Source of the DNA: DAINRZ01 sp964634885
GTDB taxonomy: Bacteria; Bacteroidota; Ignavibacteria; Kapaibacteriales; UBA2268
Assembly (NCBI GenBank): GCA_964634885.1
Contig: CAZWLN010000056.1
Location: forward strand, 1-31,057
Length of the DNA: 31,057 bases
Direction: 5' to 3'
In this document: one piece after another, positions 16,073 through 22,577 of the stretch
Numbering within the stretch: the first letter of the stretch is position 1
Layout of the letters: every line of letters begins with the position of its first letter
Made by a program: the position numbers and the translations under genes
Notes under the pieces: generated by a model
Databases searched by the model: none
What the model was told of the DNA's origin: nothing
Seen by the model: the letters and a program-made list of their open reading frames with translations, nothing else

Positions 16073-16232
16073 TGAAACAGTCGCTGTCGGGGATATTCAC
16101 TTCGCTAAGGATGATATCAGGTATTATCATGTCCCCAAACGAAGGAAGCTTCAACAAAAACTCTTTGTCTGCTGTATATAGGTCAATTATTACGCTGCTG
16201 TCCAATAAATACTGCTTTTTGCCGGCTTTCAT
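16002..16232 (-). pseudogene. Truncated PIN-domain toxin gene
   Basis: 76 codons. The first ~58 residues look like the start of a PIN RNase: YLLDSSVIIDLY with the first catalytic Asp, then IIPDIILSEVN with the conserved Glu. After the segment FSIHEITIE the sequence runs out of frame into the MNT fragment and stops. A full PIN toxin is roughly twice this length and needs further C-terminal acidic residues, so this product should be inactive. Its ATG overlaps the stop of the XRE-ImmA gene by four bases. That arrangement marks it as the former toxin partner of that gene, as in known COG2856-PIN toxin-antitoxin pairs. Confidence 0.75.
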
Positions 16233-17335
16233 TCCTGGAATCTCCAGGAACGGACAATAGCCTTCATCTCTGCTAAAGTAACATCCATCATCTCGGCAGC
16301 TTTGGAATGGGTAATCAGCTCCTTGGCGAGAGCCGTATATATCAGCCTGTTGAACCGTTCAGCCATTATATCGCTCTTGCTCAAACTGTCCGGTTCATCG
16401 AGCATTCCATCCGGTTCATAGTGGTTTTTCAGGTCGTGTTGGTATCGTTGCCTGTATTCTGTTGCGAATTCACGGAATATCCTGCTGTCGGCTTTCCTGC
16501 TATCAATTAGCCTTATTAAAACGGTAAGATAGCTGACTTTGAAGAATCTTTTCACATGAAGGACGGCGTCAATCCAATTTTTCCCCTTGGTTTCATTGAA
16601 CTTTTTTTGAAAAAGTTCATCCGGCATCAGGAAATGAGAAGCAAATGTGTCTGCTTCATGCTCTTCTTCAGGATTTTCATCGATTATACTCTCATCATAG
16701 GAATCTTTGTGTATTACTAAGTGTCCCAGTTCGTGGGCGGCAGTGAAAATTTGCCTTTCGATAGTAATCCTGTTATTAGTATTAACAGCTACCACCGGAC
16801 CGCCATCGCGTTCATCCACCGACATCCCGAAATTTTGTTTTAAAGGAGACTGATAGAGATAGACTTTTATGCCTGTACTTTCCAACAAACTGATAATGTC
16901 GAGTATAGGCTCGTTCTTGTCGATTTTTAATACTGCCCTCACTTTCCTGGCTGCATCTATCGGATCATTTGCAGTAAGGTCTTTTAGCTTGTATGGTACA
17001 GTGTCTTTTAGCGTTTTTTCCAGGAAATTGAAATTTCTTAGCCATCGGGATAGTTTGATTTCTTCTTCAATCCTTCGATTCTTGTCTTTTGTGCTTTCAA
17101 CTTTATGAAACCTGTACCTTAGAGAAGTCAATTTCTGTGGTTCTGCTATCAGATCGTTAAGGCTGGTACCTAATGCAGAAGATAGTTTTATCAGGCTGGT
17201 GCTGTTTGGTATAGATTTCCCGTTTTCGATGTTTAAATATGCAATTCTGCTTAAACCTGCTTTTGAATAGACATCGGCCTGTTTCAGATTTCTGGAAATC
17301 CTGATTCTCTTTATATTATCACCAATATTTACCAT
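16229..17335 (-). CDS. XRE-family regulator with ImmA/IrrE metallopeptidase domain
   Basis: 368 aa. An N-terminal XRE helix-turn-helix (about residues 5-65; RISRNLKQADVYSKAGLSRI) is followed by an ImmA/IrrE zinc peptidase domain with AAHELGHLVIH (HELGH at residues 201-205) and a downstream EEEHEADTFASHFLMP segment supplying the third ligand. Fused XRE-ImmA proteins serve as antitoxins or as derepression switches in phage and mobile elements. The start at 17335 has AAGGAG about 8 bases upstream; the open frame beyond it runs into the operator region. An inverted-repeat operator lies just upstream. Its toxin partner (PIN) is truncated, so this looks like a surviving antitoxin/regulator. Confidence 0.87.
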   Translation of the reverse strand: MVNIGDNIKRIRISRNLKQADVYSKAGLSRIAYLNIENGKSIPNSTSLIKLSSALGTSLNDLIAEPQKLTSLRYRFHKVESTKDKNRRIEEEIKLSRWLRNFNFLEKTLKDTVPYKLKDLTANDPIDAARKVRAVLKIDKNEPILDIISLLESTGIKVYLYQSPLKQNFGMSVDERDGGPVVAVNTNNRITIERQIFTAAHELGHLVIHKDSYDESIIDENPEEEHEADTFASHFLMPDELFQKKFNETKGKNWIDAVLHVKRFFKVSYLTVLIRLIDSRKADSRIFREFATEYRQRYQHDLKNHYEPDGMLDEPDSLSKSDIMAERFNRLIYTALAKELITHSKAAEMMDVTLAEMKAIVRSWRFQE

Positions 17336-17353
17336 TATTGTTGCTCCTTTTCT

Positions 17354-17385
17354 TATGTATATAATACTATACATACAATATGTAA
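17354..17385. promoter_or_regulatory. Candidate autoregulatory operator of the XRE-ImmA gene
   Basis: Three alternating half-sites: TATGTAT (17354-17360), ATACATA (17369-17375) and TATGTA (17379-17384). They form two overlapping inverted repeats with 8-base and 3-base spacers. They lie 19-50 bases upstream of the XRE-ImmA start, over the likely -10 region, as expected for autorepression by an XRE protein. Confidence 0.55.
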
Positions 17386-17725
17386 TATGACACGATGTAA
17401 ATATAATAATATTTTCTTTTTGTTTGAAAAAAAATATAATTTTTTCAAACATTTTTGTTAATCTTATTGATAAGTATTAGAATATCGATTTCTTAAATTT
17501 CCTACTATAAATAATCAAGAGCCGAATTATGTTCTTTTACATTAATAAAAGTTTTATACTGTGTATTACAACCGTCAATTGATTCCCTTCTATAAGCCAC
17601 TTCACCCTAAAGTTTTATTCCAATTTGGTTGTAAATAACTCCGGCAACTGGTGTTACATAATTTATTGACGGTTTACTACTTCACTTTTTCCCATTTTTC
17701 ATTCATTTCTGTACTTTCATTGACT

Positions 17726-17998
17726 TCAAGTATTTCCGGTTATGTCAATTTCTCTCTGCGAACCAGAGCCAATACCGACCATTTTGGCCACCCGGACAAA
17801 ATGGTCTAAGTCATTCTGTCCTGAGATGTTACAGGCTTCTTTAGCCTTGTTTATCACATTAATAAATTTGCGCCATTCGGAATACTCCAGTATCTTATAA
17901 AAATCCCTTGCAGACCAGTATTCCTCGCCATATTCATTGGTGTTTTTGAATTGTTCAAAAACTGAATCTTTGAAGTTTTGAATATTATTTGAATCCAT
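17726..17998 (-). pseudogene. dinD: 5' fragment of a dinD-like gene
   Basis: 90 codons. The sequence follows the N-terminal third of DinD (DNA-damage-inducible protein D): EYGEEYWSARDFYKILEYSE, then KAKEACNISGQNDLDHF and KMVGIGSGSQREI. After REI the family normally continues with a DxYxLSRYACYLI segment, but here the frame changes to unrelated residues and stops five codons later. A different frame just downstream stays open for about 18 codons and could be the tail of some other gene joined at the break. The 270-bp gap down to 17453 shows no further dinD sequence. AAAGG lies upstream of the ATG. I read it as a broken accessory gene in the island. Confidence 0.78.
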
Positions 17999-18159
17999 AT
18001 TGCTCTTGCCTTTTTTTATAATATCTCAAATATAACAAATATTTAAATAAGTTAGTCCCAGAAACAGAAAATATCAATACTCCTGCCTCTGCCCTTTGCC
18101 GTTTCCCAAAAAAATGTTAATTTTCGTACTTTGTAGTTATATGTTTGACAGGTGTTTAC

Positions 18160-19035
18160 GTGGCAGAAAATAATGCAGTAAAAGAGAAAAGACAGGTAGC
18201 GTTCCTCTCAGTGCTCGCTGCCGTTTTCATTACAGGTTTCAAGGTCGTTGTCGGCCTGATGACCGGTTCACTCGGCATACTCTCCGAGGCGCTCCATTCC
18301 GCCCTCGACCTCGTTGCCGCTCTCGTTACCCTGTTCGCCGTCCGCATCTCGGACAAACCTCCTGACCTGGACCATCACTACGGCCACGGCAAGGTGGAAA
18401 ACCTTTCGGCCCTGTTCGAGACCGTACTGCTCCTGGGTACCTGTGTCTGGATCATCTACGAGGCTACAAGCAGGCTCATGTCCGGTAAAGTAGAGATTGA
18501 AGTCAACGTCTGGAGCTATATTGTCGTGATTACTTCCATCATTGTCGATATTTCCCGTTCGCGCGCTCTGAAGAAAGCCGCCGTTAAGCACAACAGCCAG
18601 GCACTCGAAGCTGACGCCCTGCACTTCTCAACCGACATCTGGAGCTCCGCCGTCGTATTACTCGGCCTCATCTGCGCCAATTTCGGCTTCTTCTACGCCG
18701 ACTCCATCGCAGCACTTCTGGTCGCAGTAATTGTATTGACGGTTTCGTACAGGCTTGGTAAGCGTTCCATCGATGTGCTGCTCGACAGGACACCGACAGA
18801 TACGCTCGGCAGGATCAACGATGTACTTAAGGAAATACCCGAAGTGCTGCATTACCACGATGTCCGCATCCGCACTTCCGGAGCCGATACTTTCGTAGAG
18901 ATAAATATCCATGTTGACCCGCAGCTTAGCATCGAGAAGGCGCACGAGATCTCGCACCAGGTGCAGCACACGATTCAGGATCGTGTTGACCGCTGTAAGG
19001 TCCACGTACATGAAGAACCTAATGTAGTAGAATAG
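18160..19035 (+). CDS. Cation diffusion facilitator (zinc-type) exporter
   Basis: 291 aa inner-membrane divalent metal/proton antiporter. Six transmembrane helices occupy roughly residues 10-200 and a C-terminal cytoplasmic metal-sensing domain follows (DVRIRTSGADTFVEINIHVD). The transport site is visible as HSALD in helix 2 and HFSTD in helix 5. This HxxxD pair is usual for Zn/Cd transporters, whereas DxxxD is found in Fe/Mn types. The linker HHYGHGKVENLSALFE is also diagnostic. GTG at 18160 has AGGTG 5 bases upstream and is preferred to TTG at 18145. It converges on the protease gene with only two bases between stops, and no terminator is visible in that gap. Confidence 0.92.
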   Translation: MAENNAVKEKRQVAFLSVLAAVFITGFKVVVGLMTGSLGILSEALHSALDLVAALVTLFAVRISDKPPDLDHHYGHGKVENLSALFETVLLLGTCVWIIYEATSRLMSGKVEIEVNVWSYIVVITSIIVDISRSRALKKAAVKHNSQALEADALHFSTDIWSSAVVLLGLICANFGFFYADSIAALLVAVIVLTVSYRLGKRSIDVLLDRTPTDTLGRINDVLKEIPEVLHYHDVRIRTSGADTFVEINIHVDPQLSIEKAHEISHQVQHTIQDRVDRCKVHVHEEPNVVE

Positions 19036-19037
19036 TA

Positions 19038-20687
19038 TTATTCGGATTTGATTATCAGGTAGTAGCAGTAACCGGCTTCGCTAAAGACCAGCGTCATTTT
19101 CATTCCTTTACCGAAATCCCAGGTCAGGGCTTCATGGTTGAAGCTGTCCTTGTTCAGGTTCTCGGTGTTGTAATCGTTCCCCAGCATTGAAATGATGGTG
19201 CTTTTCTGTAGATAAATGTTTATACCCTTGAACACGTCCAGCTTCGTATTGGGAAGAGTGTTGTAATAGAACGACAGTTCATTTACAGTATTGTCCCGGA
19301 GCCTGACAACTAGGTTGGAGTAAGTGAGGACTTCGTTGCCGTTTTCGTTGGTAACTGTTGGATTGGTTCCCCAGTAGTCCTTGAACTCTGTTCCGGTTTT
19401 GCCGATATAGGACAGGAGCTTCTGGATGTCGGTTTCAGTCCAGTATGAATAGGAGCCTTCGCTTCCGTCTTCGTTTTCCTGATAGCCGTCCGAGTCTGTT
19501 GAATCTTCTGAGTTAGTGGAAGAAATGTTGGCCTCGGCCTGAGTAATGTAATAGTTCAGGTCGGCGTAAGCAGGCGGATAAGGGGTTTTGTTGAGTGCCT
19601 TGGCAATCTCAAGGTCACTTTTTGCGTGGCCGATGCAGAAATTGTATGTTTCGATGTCGGCAGGCTGCAGCTCTTTGGCGGAATAGAAGCTTTTCTTGTT
19701 GGTTTCCAGCAATTGTGACGACTGGTTGAAGTAGAGCCCGGAGGAGATTTCCTTAAAAGAAGCCCATTCATTGATGATGGAGCTGGTGTCCGGGAAAGCC
19801 TCCATTTCTTTCTTCAGTGTCTGGAATTCTTCCGAATCGGCGAAAGCGTTGTAGTGGATTGCCGTGTTTGCGAGGAACTTGGCCAGTGAAGCCTGGGCTT
19901 TGTATTTCTCAGGTTTCATGTCTGTGAGAGTCTTTTTCTCGAGGTCGAACATTTCGGAGTCCCTGAGGTTTTTATATGTCATCAGGATTGTGTCGATCGG
20001 CAGGGCAAAGTTCATGCCCTCGGCGTCGCTTAACTGGGCAACGATGACACCGACGATTTCTCCGTTGTCCGTAACGAGTGGGCCGCCGGAACTGCCGGAA
20101 TGGACGGAGGCATCGAGCTGCCACATATTGAAGTACTTGCTGAAGCGGGTGATTATTCCTTTTGTGATGTTCGGTTCAGGTTCGCCTGGGATGATTGGAT
20201 AGCCATAGGTCCATATCTGCTGTCCCCGGAGAAGCTGGGGTACTTTTTTCGGCAGGCTGACAAATTCCTGGTTTTGAACTTTGATTACGAGAAAGGCATA
20301 GTCCGAATTGTCGGTGCTTTGCACCACTTCGGCCGGAAAAGTGACGTTGTTGCCGGGAATCCTGACGGCGATGAATTTTGCCGAGTCAATCACATGCCTG
20401 GCGGTTAGGATGATGCCGTTGGGGTCGATCATTACACCGCTGCCGTGAGTGATGTTCGGGTCGAAGAAATAGTTGTAGGTAGCGAGGGAACCGCTGTAAG
20501 TCAGGTCCAGGCCTTTGTAGGAGAAAATCTTTACTACAGCGTTTTCGTTGAACTTTGGGAGCAGTGACCTGGCAGCAGGCCTGGCCGTCCTGCCCTGGCA
20601 GAGGATTGAACTGCTGCCGCCGGCAAGGAAGATAAGCACGAATACTGCCTGTACAATATATTTCAGGTTCAAAAAAGATTTCTTCAT
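19038..20687 (-). CDS. Secreted trypsin-like serine protease (DegP/HtrA-like catalytic domain)
   Basis: 549 aa. An N-terminal signal peptide (hydrophobic residues about 10-23) directs export. The chymotrypsin-fold domain (about residues 45-240) has a complete triad: His98 in GIILTARHVID, Asp129 in STDNSDYAFLVIKV and Ser200 in HSGSSGGPLV. No PDZ domain is recognisable. The ~300-residue C-terminal part includes a Ser/Asp/Glu-rich linker (TNSEDSTDSDG) and a domain I do not recognise. The start at 20687 gives a proper signal peptide; the longer frame to 20750 adds a charged extension. Substrate unknown; envelope quality control is the usual role for this group. Confidence 0.88.
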   Translation of the reverse strand: MKKSFLNLKYIVQAVFVLIFLAGGSSSILCQGRTARPAARSLLPKFNENAVVKIFSYKGLDLTYSGSLATYNYFFDPNITHGSGVMIDPNGIILTARHVIDSAKFIAVRIPGNNVTFPAEVVQSTDNSDYAFLVIKVQNQEFVSLPKKVPQLLRGQQIWTYGYPIIPGEPEPNITKGIITRFSKYFNMWQLDASVHSGSSGGPLVTDNGEIVGVIVAQLSDAEGMNFALPIDTILMTYKNLRDSEMFDLEKKTLTDMKPEKYKAQASLAKFLANTAIHYNAFADSEEFQTLKKEMEAFPDTSSIINEWASFKEISSGLYFNQSSQLLETNKKSFYSAKELQPADIETYNFCIGHAKSDLEIAKALNKTPYPPAYADLNYYITQAEANISSTNSEDSTDSDGYQENEDGSEGSYSYWTETDIQKLLSYIGKTGTEFKDYWGTNPTVTNENGNEVLTYSNLVVRLRDNTVNELSFYYNTLPNTKLDVFKGINIYLQKSTIISMLGNDYNTENLNKDSFNHEALTWDFGKGMKMTLVFSEAGYCYYLIIKSE

Positions 20688-20864
20688 AACATTTTCCAAT
20701 ATCTCAATATTTTCTTTACTGAATTTACGTATTGTCGGGATTATTTTCAATCACATTTTTTTATTATTCCAATAAGGTCGTGGGATGTTAAACTCGTTTA
20801 ATTGCAGATACCAATGAATTTATTAATGAATCAATTAAAGACTGGATGCACTTTCAATTTTTGG

Positions 20865-20895
20865 TTGCTATTGTGTCTGTCATGAGCTATATTTG
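20865..20895 (+). promoter_or_regulatory. Possible Bacteroidota-type promoter of the Rpn gene
   Basis: TTG at 20865-20867 and TATATTTG at 20888-20895 are separated by 20 bases. They match the TTG (-33) / TAnnTTTG (-7) pattern known from Bacteroidota sigma factors. The expected transcript start is about 20 bases before the ATG at 20926. Confidence 0.35.
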
Positions 20896-20925
20896 AATAA
20901 AGTTGCTGATATTATTGGGATATAT

Positions 20926-21831
20926 ATGGACACAATCGATTATTCGAAAATAAACCTCAGGGATGACATCATTTTCAAGTATGTATTCGCATCAGAAAAC
21001 TCAGAGGAGATATTGCTCAGCCTTCTCAATGCGATTTTTCAGGATAGCCGGCAGGAGGTTTTAACAGGTATAACCTATCTCAATCCATTTAATATTAAAG
21101 AAAAATATGAAGACAAATCCACAATTCTCGACATCAAAGCCACAGACACCAAAGGCCGGCAGTACAATATTGAAATGCAGGTCAGGAAAGAACCACAGTT
21201 TATCGAAAGAATCATTTATTACAATTCGAGGCTATTCTCCAGCCAGTTGAAACAGGGCCAGACATACAAGGACCTTATGAAAACCATATCTGTAGCTATA
21301 ACCGATTATACCCTGTTCGGCGATGAAAAGCCAGTTCACAATATATTCCGGCTGTTGAACGTTAAAAGCCATAGGGAGTTGGCAGACATCGTAGAGTATC
21401 ATTTTATCGAACTGCCAAAATACAAGGATAATGAAAATATAAAAGAAACAATGAATAAGTGGCTATTTGCCATGAAGAATTCGGAGAGGTATATCCATGA
21501 TCCTGATAAACTGCCGGATTCAATAAAAAAGGAGGCTATGATCATGAGAGCAATACAAAAAATGAAGAAAGCTGCCGCAGACCCTGAACTGAGAGCAATC
21601 ATGGAATACCGCGAGAAGGCCGAGCTTGACGAGTTAAACCGTTTGTACGATGCCGAAAGACGAGGCGTGCTGTTAGGAGAGAAACGAGGAATCGAGCTGG
21701 GAGAGAAAACCGGAGACAGAAAAGCAAGGGAAGCGATTGCCCTGACGATGCTTTCGATGAATATGAAAATTGAAGAAGTGGCAAAGGCGACAGGGCTTTC
21801 AATTACAATTATCAAAAATCTTAAAAAATAG
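20926..21831 (+). CDS. Rpn-family PD-(D/E)XK nuclease (RpnL-like)
   Basis: 301 aa. The family, formerly called transposase_31, contains recombination-promoting nucleases. The N-terminal nuclease half has LRDDIIFKYVFASE, then the active site at LDI (Asp69) and YNIEMQV (Glu83-x-Gln85). A middle helical region leads to a Lys/Glu-rich coiled C-terminal tail (LGEKRGIELGEKTGDRKARE) ending in the EEVAKATGLS motif usual for the family. The start at 20926 (MDTIDYSKINLRDD) has GGGA upstream and replaces the TTG at 20893. Inside the gene, GGAGG (21531-21535) lies 8 bases before an in-frame ATG at 21544. That would yield a separate C-terminal small protein. The 3' 335 bp are duplicated downstream. Confidence 0.88.
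   Translation: MDTIDYSKINLRDDIIFKYVFASENSEEILLSLLNAIFQDSRQEVLTGITYLNPFNIKEKYEDKSTILDIKATDTKGRQYNIEMQVRKEPQFIERIIYYNSRLFSSQLKQGQTYKDLMKTISVAITDYTLFGDEKPVHNIFRLLNVKSHRELADIVEYHFIELPKYKDNENIKETMNKWLFAMKNSERYIHDPDKLPDSIKKEAMIMRAIQKMKKAAADPELRAIMEYREKAELDELNRLYDAERRGVLLGEKRGIELGEKTGDRKAREAIALTMLSMNMKIEEVAKATGLSITIIKNLKK
21460..21794 (+). repeat. 335-bp direct repeat, copy 1 (inside the Rpn gene)
   Basis: Identical base for base to 21844-22178 at a period of 384 bp, a multiple of three, so both copies share the reading frame. The repeat covers the C-terminal third of the Rpn gene including the internal ribosome-binding site. Confidence 0.95.
21544..21831 (+). CDS. Possible intragenic small protein from the Rpn gene (RpnS-like)
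   Basis: 95 aa in the same frame as the Rpn gene, starting MRAIQKMKKAAADPELRAIM. The run of A followed by GGAGG at 21531-21535, 8 bases before the ATG at 21544, is the strongest Shine-Dalgarno I noticed in the window, and it lies inside a coding region. In E. coli rpn genes, internal initiation of this kind produces RpnS, a C-terminal protein that binds and inhibits the full-length toxic nuclease RpnL. The position, size and context here fit that model. Translation from this site is inferred, not shown; the GGAGG could also arise from the Lys-Lys-Glu-Ala codons. Confidence 0.5.
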   Translation: MRAIQKMKKAAADPELRAIMEYREKAELDELNRLYDAERRGVLLGEKRGIELGEKTGDRKAREAIALTMLSMNMKIEEVAKATGLSITIIKNLKK

Positions 21832-21843
21832 TATTCATAGAAA

Positions 21844-22178
21844 TGGCTATTTGCCATGAAGAATTCGGAGAGGTATATCCATGATCCTGATAAACTGCCG
21901 GATTCAATAAAAAAGGAGGCTATGATCATGAGAGCAATACAAAAAATGAAGAAAGCTGCCGCAGACCCTGAACTGAGAGCAATCATGGAATACCGCGAGA
22001 AGGCCGAGCTTGACGAGTTAAACCGTTTGTACGATGCCGAAAGACGAGGCGTGCTGTTAGGAGAGAAACGAGGAATCGAGCTGGGAGAGAAAACCGGAGA
22101 CAGAAAAGCAAGGGAAGCGATTGCCCTGACGATGCTTTCGATGAATATGAAAATTGAAGAAGTGGCAAAGGCGACAGG
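21844..22178 (+). repeat. 335-bp direct repeat, copy 2
   Basis: Exact copy of 21460-21794. Before and after the repeat the sequences differ. The 36 bases after it encode a divergent ending (LSVAAIRKLNC instead of LSITIIKNLKK), which suggests that it stems from a second, once complete, rpn paralogue. Confidence 0.95.
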
Positions 22179-22215
22179 ATTGTCAGTCGCAGCCATCAGA
22201 AAACTAAACTGTTAA
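21856..22215 (+). CDS. Stand-alone C-terminal Rpn protein (RpnS-like, free-standing copy)
   Basis: Up to 119 aa from the ATG at 21856, but that codon has no ribosome-binding site. The ATG at 21928 has GGAGG 8 bases upstream (21915-21919), giving a 95-aa product starting MRAIQKMKK. I consider the shorter form the real protein. It equals the C-terminal part of the upstream Rpn nuclease except for the last ~10 residues. It lacks the nuclease domain, so by analogy with RpnS it could act as an antitoxin in trans. It could also be only the remnant of a deleted paralogue. It follows the Rpn stop by ~100 bp on the same strand and may be co-transcribed. Confidence 0.6.
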   Translation: MKNSERYIHDPDKLPDSIKKEAMIMRAIQKMKKAAADPELRAIMEYREKAELDELNRLYDAERRGVLLGEKRGIELGEKTGDRKAREAIALTMLSMNMKIEEVAKATGLSVAAIRKLNC

Positions 22216-22577
22216 TATATCTAATTATTGAATTATTATCACTTTCAAGGCTCACCTTTTTGTGGGGCCCGACCAGAAACAAGGCTTTTCTGTTGTTGTT
22301 CGATTCAGTTATTTTCATTCCGCAACTTCATAATCAATGTCATTTCATATAATTGATTCGGATCAGTCCTTTCCTGTCATAATAGTTCTGACTGTCTGAG
22401 ATGGTCAATCCGGTTAATTTTTGTTTCAGATTGTTCACTTGACGGATATTTGAATATTTGTATTAAAATATTTTCATCAAAATTTGTTTTTTTAAAGTGA
22501 ATATGTAATTTTGTTCTCCCGTTTTGTCCAAAACGGGAATATGTTGTTGAAATAAACGGATAAATTGTAATAAAATA
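22216..22577. other. Gene-free spacer before the hyf-like operon
   Basis: 362 bp. It holds a GTGGGGCCC patch and a small AGAAA/TTTCT hairpin shortly after the rpnS-like stop (near 22270-22295), then AT-rich sequence, then the perfect palindrome at 22518-22537 listed separately. The promoter of the hyf-like operon must lie here; I see no convincing boxes. A minus-strand open stretch of about 40 codons (stop at 22340-22342) lacks a good start and I do not call it. Confidence 0.5.
22518..22537. promoter_or_regulatory. Perfect 20-bp palindrome upstream of the hyf-like operon
   Basis: CCCGTTTTG (22518-22526), TC, CAAAACGGG (22529-22537), 40 bp before the first gene. It could be a repressor site in the operon leader or a hairpin with a 4-base loop. 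No T run follows, so an intrinsic terminator is less likely. Confidence 0.5.

Noticed and set aside
21399..22196. Long minus-strand open frame with internally repeated Ser/Phe/Ala-rich protein
   Set aside because: It is the antisense reading of the duplicated Rpn 3' region; its repeats are a by-product of the 335-bp duplication and it has no ribosome-binding site or recognisable domain.
22340..22460. Minus-strand open stretch of about 40 codons (ending RKGLIRINYMK)
   Set aside because: Protein-like composition, but no ATG, only a GTG 32 codons before the stop without ribosome-binding site, and no family I recognise. Possibly a remnant; too weak to annotate.
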